From positions 1-12,553 of the forward strand of contig JAQGJY010000024.1 in the NCBI GenBank assembly GCA_028290325.1: DNA of 12,553 bases. The letters are read 5' to 3'. Below, piece after piece: positions 1 through 7,816 of the stretch. The first letter of the stretch is position 1. Every line of letters starts with the position of its first letter. The notes beneath the pieces were generated by a model, which worked only from the letters and a program-made list of their open reading frames with translations, had not been told where the DNA came from and searched no databases. Both the position numbers and the translations under genes were made by a program. This DNA is from Tardiphaga sp. (GTDB lineage: Bacteria > Pseudomonadota > Alphaproteobacteria > Rhizobiales > Xanthobacteraceae).

Positions 1-60
1 TCCTTCGTGGCGCTGTTGATGGCGACCTACGGGCTCGACCTCAGTCCGGGATTGTTCTGA
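1..60 (+). CDS. C-terminal end of an unidentified protein (5' end outside window)
   Basis: Frame 1 is open from the first base and stops at TGA 58-60, giving 19 residues ending in SPGLF. The fragment is fairly hydrophobic (LLMATYGLDL), so it could be the last part of a membrane protein, but it is too short to name. A six-base GC stem (arms 121-126 and 133-138) lies about 60 bases downstream without a T-run. It is also possible that this frame is open by chance. Confidence 0.4.
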   Translation, partial: SFVALLMATYGLDLSPGLF

Positions 61-510
61 TCGGCCCGTCCACGCCCGGCGGGCGGCGGGCGGCTTAAGC
101 CGGCGTGCCTGCTTGGCGATGCCGCCATTTTCGGCGGCGGGCCACCCTGGCGCGTGTTATCATCCGCCACAATCACCACGACGCGTCTGCGGCGCCGTTG
201 GACGCGCGTCGACACTCGGCGCCGTTGCTCCGCATTGCCGGGCCTCGAAACCCAGTGGGGCGCGTCGGACCAAAAAACCGAAAATTTGCCAAAAGGATGC
301 GGCCACGGGAACCTTGGCGCGTGCCGATGCGTCCTGCGATTGCCGACCAGGGCCTCCCGAGGACGGCAGAACGGCGGCGGCGGGTTCCGCCGCGTCGAAA
401 GTGTGGATGCCTGGGGAACGATTTCCCGGTCCGGCCCTTCATCATTGCGACGAAAAAGGACGGCGCGAGCGCGCTTCCGGAAAGACTGGCCAGCAGAACG
501 GACGAGCCGC
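61..510. other. 450-base intergenic stretch, no convincing gene
   Basis: No reading frame here has a protein-like composition. The frame of the downstream kinase is open back to 154, but its translation is Arg/Gly/Ser-rich with no domain, as expected of GC-rich non-coding DNA. The visible structure is a perfect 10-base palindrome GGCTTAAGCC (92-101), a GCCGCC/GGCGGC stem (121-126 with 133-138) that may end upstream transcription, and a short AT-richer patch around 270-295. The promoter of the kinase operon should lie here. Confidence 0.6.
308..333 (+). promoter_or_regulatory. Possible EcfG-type general stress promoter (weak)
   Basis: GGAAC at 308-312 is followed after 17 bases by CGTC at 330-333. 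The alphaproteobacterial general-stress sigma factor EcfG recognises GGAAC-N16/17-CGTT, so this is an exact -35 element and three of four -10 bases. It lies about 180 bases before the LOV kinase start. A short motif like this can occur by chance in GC-rich DNA, and a second GGAAC at 415-419 has no partner element. Confidence 0.2.
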
Positions 511-516
511 GTGGAT

Positions 517-1620
517 ATGGATCAGAAAGATGATTGGCACCTCACGGAAATCGTCGATCACGCCCAAGGTCGTTCCGATCCGTTCGCGGCCGCGGTGCGC
601 GCCACGCGGATGCCCATGATCATCACAGACCCCCGCCGCCCTGATAACCCGATCATTTTCGCGAACCAGGCCTTCCAGACCCTGACGGGCTACGAGAAGG
701 ACGAAATCATCGGCCACAATTGTCGTTTCCTTCAGGGTCCGGGCAGCGACCCCAAGGCCGTCGATCGCATCCGCGCCGCTATCAAAAAAGGCGAGCCTGT
801 CGATGTCGATCTGCTCAATTACAGGAAAGACGGCACAACATTCTGGAACGCGCTCTATCTCAGCCCCGTCCGCAATGACGCGGACCAGGTGATTTATTTC
901 TTTGCGTCGCTGCTGAACGTGACCGAGCGCGTGAACGCGCAGGTCCGGCTCGCGGAGCAGAACGCCATCATCGAAGCCGAGGTCAAGCGGCGCACCGCCG
1001 AGCTGGAAGCCGCGCTGGAAGCCAAGTCGGTGCTGCTTCACGAGGTCGATCATCGCGTCAAGAATAACCTGACCATGATCGGGTCGTTGCTTCGCCTTCA
1101 AGCCCGGTCGATCACCGATCCCGAAGTGACGAACAAACTGAGCGCGATGCTGGAACGGGTCGACGCGCTCGCGACCGTTCATCGCAGGCTGTACCAGTCC
1201 GAGGATTTACGGATGTTCGACGTCGCCGGCTTCGCCACGACGTTGCTCGCCGATATTATCGGCGTCAGTGGCCGCACGGATATCAAGGTCCAGTCGAGCG
1301 GCCCTCGCATCGACGTGCCGGCGAGCCATGCCACGGCGCTCGGACTGATTCTGAACGAGGTCTTCACCAATGCGATCAAGCACGCTTATGCCGACGGACG
1401 GTCGGGCGTATTGAGGCTGTCCACGGCCAAATCCAGCCAAGGCGCGACGATCGCGGTCGCCGACGATGGTCCGGGTATCGACTGCGAACGTATGAAAAAC
1501 GGACTTGGACAGACCCTGATCAAACGCCTCGCGAAGCAGGCCGGCGCAACCGTGGAGTGGTCCAGCGGATCACCCGGGACGACCGTGACCATCAAGTTCG
1601 AAGGGGGTCACGACCAATGA
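517..1620 (+). CDS. LOV-domain blue-light sensor histidine kinase (HisKA_2/HWE-like type)
   Basis: This is a cytoplasmic light-sensing kinase of 367 residues with no membrane segment. Numbered from ATG 517, residues about 23-138 form a LOV domain with the flavin-adduct motif GHNCRFLQ (Cys69) and flavin contacts Asn68, Arg70, Gln73, Asn101 and Asn111. A charged helix (about 140-175) leads to the HisKA_2 motif HEVDHRVKNN with phospho-accepting His179. The HATPase domain has an N-box (LNEVFTNA, Asn280 and Asn285), DDGPG at 316-320 and GLG at 329-331. The receiver gene overlaps the stop by 4 bases (ATGA). GTG 511 is an alternative start, with GGACGAG at 500-506 nearby; earlier starts give unlikely protein. 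The oddity is Leu132 in place of the conserved Gln of the last LOV strand (FFASLLNVT). The layout resembles Caulobacter LovK; the exact pathway is inferred. Confidence 0.93.
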   Translation: MDQKDDWHLTEIVDHAQGRSDPFAAAVRATRMPMIITDPRRPDNPIIFANQAFQTLTGYEKDEIIGHNCRFLQGPGSDPKAVDRIRAAIKKGEPVDVDLLNYRKDGTTFWNALYLSPVRNDADQVIYFFASLLNVTERVNAQVRLAEQNAIIEAEVKRRTAELEAALEAKSVLLHEVDHRVKNNLTMIGSLLRLQARSITDPEVTNKLSAMLERVDALATVHRRLYQSEDLRMFDVAGFATTLLADIIGVSGRTDIKVQSSGPRIDVPASHATALGLILNEVFTNAIKHAYADGRSGVLRLSTAKSSQGATIAVADDGPGIDCERMKNGLGQTLIKRLAKQAGATVEWSSGSPGTTVTIKFEGGHDQ

Positions 1621-2108
1621 GCCAGCGATCGAAAGCCCTCAACGTTCTTATCATCGAGGACGAAGCTATTCTCGTCATGGATATGGAGTCGGTTATCGAA
1701 GATATTGGCCATCACGTCATCGCCGATGTCGCCAGCCTGAGCGAATTACAAAACCTGCAACTCTCGAAAACGCCCGATCTGGCCTTCGTGGATATCCAGC
1801 TTGCGCAAAACACCAACGGCCTCGACGCGTCCAAGCTGGTGCGCGAGCGATGGGGCGACACCGCGATTGTCTTCGTGACCGCCAATCCGGGAAAGGTGCC
1901 GGTCGGCCACGCCGACGCTCACGGCATCATCGCCAAGCCGTTCACGCGCAGCGGGCTGATCGCCGCGCTGGAATATCTGTCGGAAGGCATTTTATCACCG
2001 CCGCCGACCAAAATCCGGCCGGCAAGCTTCGTCGCATTTCCCGGCTTCGAAAAGCGGCTTCTCCGATCGACAGCCGTGCTGGCTGACGACGAGATAAATC
2101 CGCGCTGA
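1617..2108 (+). CDS. Single-domain response regulator, LovR-like partner of the LOV kinase
   Basis: A 163-residue CheY-like receiver with no DNA-binding output domain. The acidic pocket is Glu14/Asp15 (LIIEDE), the phosphoacceptor is Asp59 (FVDIQL), the switch Thr is Thr88 (FVTAN) and the invariant Lys is Lys107 (AKPF). The receiver fold ends near residue 125; the last 35-40 residues match no domain I recognise. ATG 1617 overlaps the kinase stop as ATGA and has a strong ribosome site, AAGGGGG at 1601-1607, so translational coupling and a cognate pairing are likely. In Caulobacter the equivalent receiver LovR works with LovK on the general stress response, probably by drawing phosphate from the pathway. 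That role here is inferred from order and architecture. Confidence 0.92.
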   Translation: MSQRSKALNVLIIEDEAILVMDMESVIEDIGHHVIADVASLSELQNLQLSKTPDLAFVDIQLAQNTNGLDASKLVRERWGDTAIVFVTANPGKVPVGHADAHGIIAKPFTRSGLIAALEYLSEGILSPPPTKIRPASFVAFPGFEKRLLRSTAVLADDEINPR

Positions 2109-2164
2109 GGTTTCATCGCGTCCCCGCGTCGGCTAGCGTGCTGGCTATCAAAATGGGGATTGAG

Positions 2165-3469
2165 ATGAACCTGTCCAGCATGTTCGCGCGCGTTGTCGCT
2201 CTGGTCGGCGGAGGCGCGGTCATCTTGCGCCGGATGCAGGGCGTTCCGCGCCAGGCGGCGTGGGGCAGCGCCCCGGTCGTGCCGACGGCAAAGCCGCAAG
2301 GCAGCGTTCCGACACTGAAGATGCCGACCGCGCAGGGATGGCGTGACGGGCAACGACCCGTGGCCGCGCCGGGATTGTCCGTCAATGCCTTCGCCACCGG
2401 CCTGAAGCATCCGCGCTGGATTTATGTGCTGCCGAATGGTGATGTGCTCGTCGCCGAAGCGACCCAGATCGCCGGCCCGGTGAGCAGCGTGTTCGGCTAT
2501 GCCATGCAGGCGACGATGAAGCGCGCCGCGGCGCTCGGCGACAGCGCCAACCGCATCACATTGCTGCGCGACACCGATGGCGACGGCATAGCCGAGACGC
2601 GTCTGACCTTCATGGAAGGGCTCAGGCAACCGTTCGGCATGGCGCTGGCCGGCGACACGTTTTATGTCGGCAACACCGACGGCGTGATGGCCTTTCCATA
2701 TCAACCGGGCGCCGACGGCATCAGCGCGCCGGGACGACGGCTCACCACCTTCAAGCCCGGCGGCCACTGGACCCGTAGTTTGTTGCTGAGCCCGGACGGC
2801 CGCAAGCTCTATGCCGGGGTCGGCTCGCTCAGCAATATCGCCGAAGCCGGCATGGCTGTCGAAGACGGCCGCGCCGCGATCTACGAACTCGATCTCGCCG
2901 ATAGCAGCAGCCGCATCTTTGCCAGCGGCTTGCGGAATCCGGTCGGCCTGGCGTGGGAGCCGCACACCGGCGCGCTGTGGACGGTGGTCAACGAGCGCGA
3001 CGGCCTCGGCGACGAGACCCCACCGGATTATCTCACTTCCGTGCAGGATGGAGGCTTCTATGGCTGGCCCTATTGTTACTGGGGGCAGATCGTGGACGAC
3101 CGCGTGCCGCAGGATGCCGCCGCCGTCGCGGCGGCGATCACGCCGGATTACGCGCTGGGCGGCCACACCGCGTCGCTCGGGCTGTGCTGGATGCCGGCGG
3201 GCACGCTCGCAGGCTTTCCGGATGGCATGGTGATCGGCCAGCACGGATCGTGGAATCGCAGCACGCTGAGCGGCTATAAAGTCGTGTTCGTGCCGTTCCG
3301 CGACGGGCGCCCGTCCGGGCCGCCGCGCGATATTCTCTCCGGCTTTCTCGCGCCGGACGAGAAGGTCTCTTACGGCCGACCGGTCGGCGTCACGCTTGGT
3401 CCGGATCGTTCGCTCCTGGTCGCTGACGATGTCGGCGACGTGATCTGGCGGGTGACATCGACAACCTGA
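2165..3469 (+). CDS. Glucose/sorbosone dehydrogenase-family beta-propeller protein
   Basis: A 434-residue protein of the GSDH fold, the six-bladed propeller family of soluble PQQ glucose dehydrogenase and L-sorbosone dehydrogenase. Family signatures appear in order: GLKHPRWIYVLPNGDVLVAE (80-99), RITLLRDTDGDGIAE (130-144), GLRNPVGLAWEPHTGALW (255-272), NERDGLGDE (276-284), GGFYGWPY (296-303), GGHTASLGL (332-340) and HGSWNRS (360-366). ATG 2165 is chosen because GGGGA (2155-2159) sits six bases upstream; GTG 2138 and ATG 2153 are in-frame alternatives. A short hydrophobic stretch (about 7-21) is followed by RR, which is not a standard signal peptide, although relatives are usually periplasmic. 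It lies 56 bases after the receiver gene and could be co-transcribed. Substrate and PQQ dependence cannot be read here. Confidence 0.88.
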   Translation: MNLSSMFARVVALVGGGAVILRRMQGVPRQAAWGSAPVVPTAKPQGSVPTLKMPTAQGWRDGQRPVAAPGLSVNAFATGLKHPRWIYVLPNGDVLVAEATQIAGPVSSVFGYAMQATMKRAAALGDSANRITLLRDTDGDGIAETRLTFMEGLRQPFGMALAGDTFYVGNTDGVMAFPYQPGADGISAPGRRLTTFKPGGHWTRSLLLSPDGRKLYAGVGSLSNIAEAGMAVEDGRAAIYELDLADSSSRIFASGLRNPVGLAWEPHTGALWTVVNERDGLGDETPPDYLTSVQDGGFYGWPYCYWGQIVDDRVPQDAAAVAAAITPDYALGGHTASLGLCWMPAGTLAGFPDGMVIGQHGSWNRSTLSGYKVVFVPFRDGRPSGPPRDILSGFLAPDEKVSYGRPVGVTLGPDRSLLVADDVGDVIWRVTSTT

Positions 3470-3499
3470 GCCGAACAGGTGAGAGCGAGCGCGACCTCG

Positions 3500-3688
3500 T
3501 CAATCGATGATTTTGTCTTTTGGTTCGAGATTCGGATTCGCCTTGATCCAGCGCTCCGCCGCCGCCCGGCTCGCGAAAACACCGACAAGCTGGCGCTGCA
3601 CGCCGGAGGCTTCGCGAGCAACGATCACCCATCCATGCACCGGCGAATGCTGCTGGCGGACAATAAGTGTTAGTTGATCGTCGCTCAT
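3500..3688 (-). CDS. Small conserved-looking hypothetical protein (62 aa)
   Basis: The start ATG (3686-3688) is preceded on the minus strand by GAGG about seven bases away. The composition is balanced and protein-like, unlike the Arg-rich shadow frames nearby. The C-terminal half (VFASRAAAERWIKANP) looks like an amphipathic helix after a beta-rich N-terminus (LTLIVRQQ, HGWVIVARE), as in small cytosolic proteins that handle a repeated residue grid. I do not recognise a family. It converges on the sorbosone dehydrogenase gene with 30 bases between the stops. A terminator-like hairpin lies just upstream of its ribosome site. Confidence 0.7.
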   Translation of the reverse strand: MSDDQLTLIVRQQHSPVHGWVIVAREASGVQRQLVGVFASRAAAERWIKANPNLEPKDKIID

Positions 3689-4131
3689 CGCCGGCCTCTA
3701 TTAAATAAGCAAACGCGGGATCAGCCCGCGTTAACGCGGCGCGCAATCGCGACACGGCCCGGAAATGACGGGCCGAGTGCGACGGCATCCGGTCGGACGG
3801 TCCGCGCGATCAAGGATGTCTGCAGGTCCCGTCCAAGTGAGGCGGACCGATGCAAATTCGTAACTCACACTCATCCGTCATTCAGTAAAGACGATAAACG
3901 GTTTAAGGCGGCGACACGGCGCGCAGCGTTGATATGTCGCGCAGATGCAAGTTATTGTTGTAAATTGAAAGTTTGCAATTTTTGAGGATGTGAACCCGTT
4001 TTTCGGTTATTAAACGTGCTGACACGAAATCGGTATGCGACAGCGCCAGCGGTGAATGCGGATTACTGCGCTTGGACCGGCGGACGTCGGGACCGGTTAC
4101 GTCGTACTCCGACATCCGACGTGGCGCGACG
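3689..4131. other. Intergenic region with hairpins and an AT-rich patch
   Basis: No convincing gene. Besides the hairpin at 3712-3732 there is a second perfect 7-base stem (CGGCCCG 3755-3761, CGGGCCG 3769-3775) without a T-run, and an AT-rich stem (AAATTG 3962-3967, CAATTT 3976-3981). Bases about 3885-4020 are much richer in A/T than the rest of the window, as expected of a promoter or a small RNA, but I find no clear -35/-10 pair on either strand. Confidence 0.5.
3704..3732 (-). terminator. Terminator-like hairpin upstream of the 62-aa gene
   Basis: Read on the minus strand, an 8-base perfect stem (AACGCGGG at 3725-3732, CCCGCGTT at 3712-3719) with a five-base loop is followed by the T-rich tract TGCTTATTT. 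That is the form of a rho-independent terminator. It ends only about 15-20 bases before the small gene's start codon, so it could be an attenuator for that gene or the 3' end of a transcript arriving from the AraC side. Confidence 0.5.
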
Positions 4132-5121
4132 TCATCCCGCGCGCGCGGGTGACTTGGCCGACCTGGCCCGTCGCAACGTTTCGGATGGCAGTTCGCCGAA
4201 GTGTTTCTGATATTCGCGCGCGAAATGACCCATGCCCTGGAAACCGCATCGCAGGGCGATCCTCATCACGCCATCCGCTTCATCGGCGGCCTGCAACATC
4301 GATCGCGCGTGTTCGAGTTTCAGATTCTTCAAGAAGTCGAACGGCGTGATGCCGCGCCGCGATTTGAAATAGCGAAAGATGGTGCGGACACTGATCCCGA
4401 ACTCGTCGGCGATATCCTTGATGTCGATACCCTTCTGCCAATTGGCCGCGATATATTCCTCGATCGCCTTCAATTGGGTTACCGACGGCGCCGGCACCTG
4501 CCGGCGCAGCCGGTTCGCAAACCCGCTTGTGCCGCTCAGCATGAAGCGCACCAGCAACGCCTGTCCAAGCGTCTCGGCCGCATAAGAGCCGGCAGCGATC
4601 CGTGAATCGAGATCGTCCACGAAACGAAGTGCATCGTTGACGAAATTATTCTGTGGCCAGTCGCTATTCCATTGCTCGACAAGAATTTTCTCGGCCGTGA
4701 CCGTCTCCCCGACCATCGCCGTGGCAATGTTCGCGAGGGCCGACACTTCGATACGAAGCGCGATGACCGCGTGTTCGTTGATCGGCTTGCAGCGATAGCC
4801 AGTGTCGGCCGGCACAACGAAGATCGGCGCATCCGACGTCAAAGACGTGACCCGCCGATTCATCTCGAAGTCGATACGCGTCGCCGGACCGGCGTGAATG
4901 AATTGTCGGACCGCCGGCACAGCCTCGTACTTGGTATCCGTCGAAATGCTGCAATAGGCCGACGTGACACGGAGATATTTCGTCGTCGCCCAGTTGGCCT
5001 TCGCCAGAAACGGACGCTCTTTATGCGCGCAATCGAAATGCCGGACGTTGAAGTGAGACATGAGGATGTTCTGATTGACCTCGGGATCGGTGGTCTCGAA
5101 GCCGGGATAGGTTTTCAACAT
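4132..5121 (-). CDS. AraC/XylS-family transcriptional regulator
   Basis: A 329-residue regulator. Residues about 1-200 form an N-terminal sensing domain of the kind found in XylS-like AraC regulators of aromatic and amine catabolism (VVPADTGYRCKP around 102-113). Residues about 217-318 are the double helix-turn-helix: first helix pair IKDIADEFGISVRTIFRYFK (234-253), second from VMRIALRCGFQ (285-295) to HFGELPSETLRR, the family signature. The start at 5119-5121 has GAGAGA about eight bases upstream. It is read in the same direction as the Liv-type operon, 247 bases after its last gene, so it could control that operon and itself. An inverted repeat lies in its upstream region. The ligand is unknown. 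Confidence 0.9.
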   Translation of the reverse strand: MLKTYPGFETTDPEVNQNILMSHFNVRHFDCAHKERPFLAKANWATTKYLRVTSAYCSISTDTKYEAVPAVRQFIHAGPATRIDFEMNRRVTSLTSDAPIFVVPADTGYRCKPINEHAVIALRIEVSALANIATAMVGETVTAEKILVEQWNSDWPQNNFVNDALRFVDDLDSRIAAGSYAAETLGQALLVRFMLSGTSGFANRLRRQVPAPSVTQLKAIEEYIAANWQKGIDIKDIADEFGISVRTIFRYFKSRRGITPFDFLKNLKLEHARSMLQAADEADGVMRIALRCGFQGMGHFAREYQKHFGELPSETLRRARSAKSPARAG

Positions 5122-5173
5122 GTCGGTTGTCTCTCGGCGGAGAGGTTCATTGTCGCGGTGCGTCGCAGGTCAC

Positions 5174-5248
5174 GGGTGCAATGCTGCGCTGTGGACATTC
5201 AACAAACGGATCGGCCGACTCGATTATTAATGTATTGACACTGCACCC
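5174..5248. promoter_or_regulatory. Candidate operator: 10-base inverted repeat upstream of the AraC gene
   Basis: GGGTGCAATG at 5174-5183 is matched on the other strand by CACTGCACCC at 5239-5248, nine of ten bases complementary. The half-sites are 65 bases apart, about six helical turns, so proteins on them would face the same side. On the minus strand AATAAT, one base off the -10 consensus, lies just after the right-hand half-site with a TTG-containing -35 about 16 bases before it; that promoter reading is weak. AraC proteins often bind spaced half-sites, so autoregulation is the natural guess. Confidence 0.35.
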
Positions 5249-5300
5249 AATCGAAGGCGGTGCCAAGCGCCGCACGCCCGTGATGTTTCGCGACAAATTG

Positions 5301-5358
5301 ACCCGTCCCGGCCAGCAGACGACGGGTGATCGCGGCATGACGTCCGGCGCTGCCGGAC
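5301..5358 (-). terminator. Two tandem hairpins after livF, possible operon terminator
   Basis: On the minus strand, just after the livF stop, a 7-base stem with a three-base loop (GTCCGGC 5342-5348, GCCGGAC 5352-5358) is followed by a second 7-base stem (ACCCGTC 5301-5307, GACGGGT 5321-5327) and then CAATTTGTC. The T-run is short, so termination may be weak or rho-assisted, but the position at the end of the operon fits. Confidence 0.4.
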
Positions 5359-5368
5359 CGTTGCCGGG

Positions 5369-6062
<694 letters not shown>

Positions 6063-6082
<20 letters not shown>

Positions 6083-6827
6083 CGGCATAGCTCCCGAGAT
6101 AGGCGCGGCGCACCTCGTGGTCGGCGGTGACATCCGAGGGCGCGCCTTCGAAGATCAGCCGGCCGGCGGCGAGCACCAGCACGCGCTTGGCGAATTTGAA
6201 GACAAGGTCCATGTCGTGCTCGATCATCAGCACGGCGATATCGGGCGGCAGCCGGTCGATCGCCTCGAGAATTTTCGGCGCTTCGTCGTGCGGCACGCCG
6301 GCGGCGGGCTCGTCGAGCAGCAGCACCTTTGGATGCAGCGCAAGGCCGATCGCCAGTTCGATCAGACGCTGCTGGCCATAAGCGAGTTCGACGACCTGGC
6401 GGTAGGCCAGGCGATCGAGCCCGAGCAGCGCCAGGATCTCCAGCCATTCCGCACGCACGTCCGGCCGCTCGGTCGCGGCCGAGAAAACGCGCCGGGTGAT
6501 GCGCCGGCGCTGCATGATCGCCAGCGCGACATTGTCGGCCACCGTGAGAGTCTGAAACAGCCGCGTGGTCTGGAAGGTGCGGACGAGGCCGCGCCGGACC
6601 CGCTCGGCAATGCTGAATCCGGTGATGTCATCACCGGCCATGGTGAAGCGTCCGTTGCCCGGTGCGAGATCGCCCGTCATCAGATTGACCAACGTCGTCT
6701 TGCCGGCGCCGTTCGGGCCGATCAGCGCGACGCGGTCCCCCGCCGCGAGCTTGAACGACACGTCCTGCGCCACGCGCAAGCCGCCAAAGGCCAGCGAGAT
6801 ATTGCGCGCTTTGAACAGCTCCGTCAT
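6063..6827 (-). CDS. livG: HAAT/Liv-type ABC importer, ATPase LivG
   Basis: The second ATPase, 254 residues. Walker A is GPNGAGKTT (37-45), the Q-loop region is VRTFQTTRLF (82-91), the signature is LAYGQQR (149-155; most LivG proteins have LSYGQQR), Walker B is VLLLDEPAAG (168-177) and the H-loop His is His204 (IEHDMDLVF). The C-terminal part ending in VRRAYLG is characteristic of LivG and distinguishes it from LivF. The start overlaps the livM stop by 4 bases (ATGA), which fixes it; the open frame upstream of it to 7010 is shadow within livM. The subfamily-typical Leu/Ser of PAAGL is replaced here by PAAGVPH, a small variation. Confidence 0.93.
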
Positions 6828-7816
6828 GCGTCGCCCTTGCGTGCAAGCCGCGTTGCCAAAGCCATGACCGGCGCGATCAGGCCGCGCGGCGCGAACACCA
6901 CGATCCCGATCAGCAGCAGGCCGACCAACATCATCCAATGAAACGGATTGGCGGCGGCGACGATATGCTCGAAAATCTGAAAAATCAGCGCGCCGGCCAG
7001 CGCGCCCCACAAATGCCCGGCGCCGCCGAGCACAAGCATTACCAGCACCTCGGCGGAACGCTCGAAGCTGACGCTGTCGAGCCCGACCACGCCGGTCGAG
7101 ATCGCGGTGAGCGCGCCGCCGAGGCCCGCCACCGCCCCGGACACGCCATACATCACGACAAGCCGAGGATAGATCGACACGCCGATCATGCGGGCGCGCA
7201 GATCGTCATCCTTGATGCCGCGACACATCAGGCCGAACGGCGAGCGCACGAAGCGCGACAGCACGACGAAGACGATCAGCAGCACGCCGAGCGAAAACAA
7301 AAAGGCAGTGCGGCTGTACATGTCGAACCCGTAGAGGCCGAACACCTTGCCCGGCGTGATGCCGGAGAGGCCGTCGCTGCCACCGGTCAGCCATGACAGT
7401 TTGTTGGCGAGCGCGGCCACCAGCTGGCCGACCGCGATCGACAGAACAAGCTGCGGAAGCCCGCGAAACCGAGTGATCAGCGCGCCGGAGATCAGGCCCA
7501 TCATCGTGCCGGCGACGAGCCCGACGCCGAGCAAGGCGATCGGATCGGTGACGCCGCGCACGCAGGCGATCCCGGCCGCATAGGCGGCGACACCGAACTG
7601 CGCGGCATGGCCGAGCGTGGCGACGCCGCAATAGCCGGTGACGAGATCGAGCGACAGCACGAGCAAGGTGATGCCGATCAATCGGGTGAGAAACGCGAGA
7701 TCGTCCGGAAACAGGAAATAGCCGATCGCGCCGAGCCCGATGATGGCCAGCGCGCCGGACGCCTCGGGGATCATCGGAAGGCCGCGCGGCGGCGCTGGGG
7801 TTGCGCTATCGCTCAT
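6824..7816 (-). CDS. livM: HAAT/Liv-type ABC importer, permease LivM
   Basis: An inner-membrane permease of 330 residues, the LivM length, with eight or nine hydrophobic segments. It carries the N-terminal signature DLVTGYCGVATLGHAAQFGV (LivM: G-x-x-G-x-x-S/T-L-G-x-A), the ATPase-coupling loop SPFGLMCRGIKDDDLRARMIGV and the conserved GGAGHLWGALAGA near the end. A short cytoplasmic N-terminus (MSDSATPAPPRG) precedes the first membrane segment. It starts inside the livH stop (ATGA, 7813-7816) and ends inside the livG start, so livHMG are translationally coupled. With LivH it forms the membrane channel of the importer. Confidence 0.93.
   Translation of the reverse strand: MSDSATPAPPRGLPMIPEASGALAIIGLGAIGYFLFPDDLAFLTRLIGITLLVLSLDLVTGYCGVATLGHAAQFGVAAYAAGIACVRGVTDPIALLGVGLVAGTMMGLISGALITRFRGLPQLVLSIAVGQLVAALANKLSWLTGGSDGLSGITPGKVFGLYGFDMYSRTAFLFSLGVLLIVFVVLSRFVRSPFGLMCRGIKDDDLRARMIGVSIYPRLVVMYGVSGAVAGLGGALTAISTGVVGLDSVSFERSAEVLVMLVLGGAGHLWGALAGALIFQIFEHIVAAANPFHWMMLVGLLLIGIVVFAPRGLIAPVMALATRLARKGDA

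Noticed and set aside
154..516. N-terminal extension of the LOV kinase to 488 residues
   Set aside because: The extra 121 residues are Arg/Gly/Ser-rich with no domain, and LOV kinases of this type usually begin shortly before the LOV domain.
1919..3244. 441-residue open frame on the minus strand, opposite the sorbosone dehydrogenase
   Set aside because: Low-complexity Arg/Ala/His composition without a recognisable motif, fully antisense to a well-supported gene.
3903..4115. 70-residue minus-strand frame just after the AraC gene
   Set aside because: No ribosome site before its start and no recognisable family; the varied composition only reflects the AT-rich patch it crosses.
5235..5258. TTGACA on the plus strand as a -35 element
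   Set aside because: No acceptable -10 hexamer 16-18 bases downstream and no plus-strand gene follows it.
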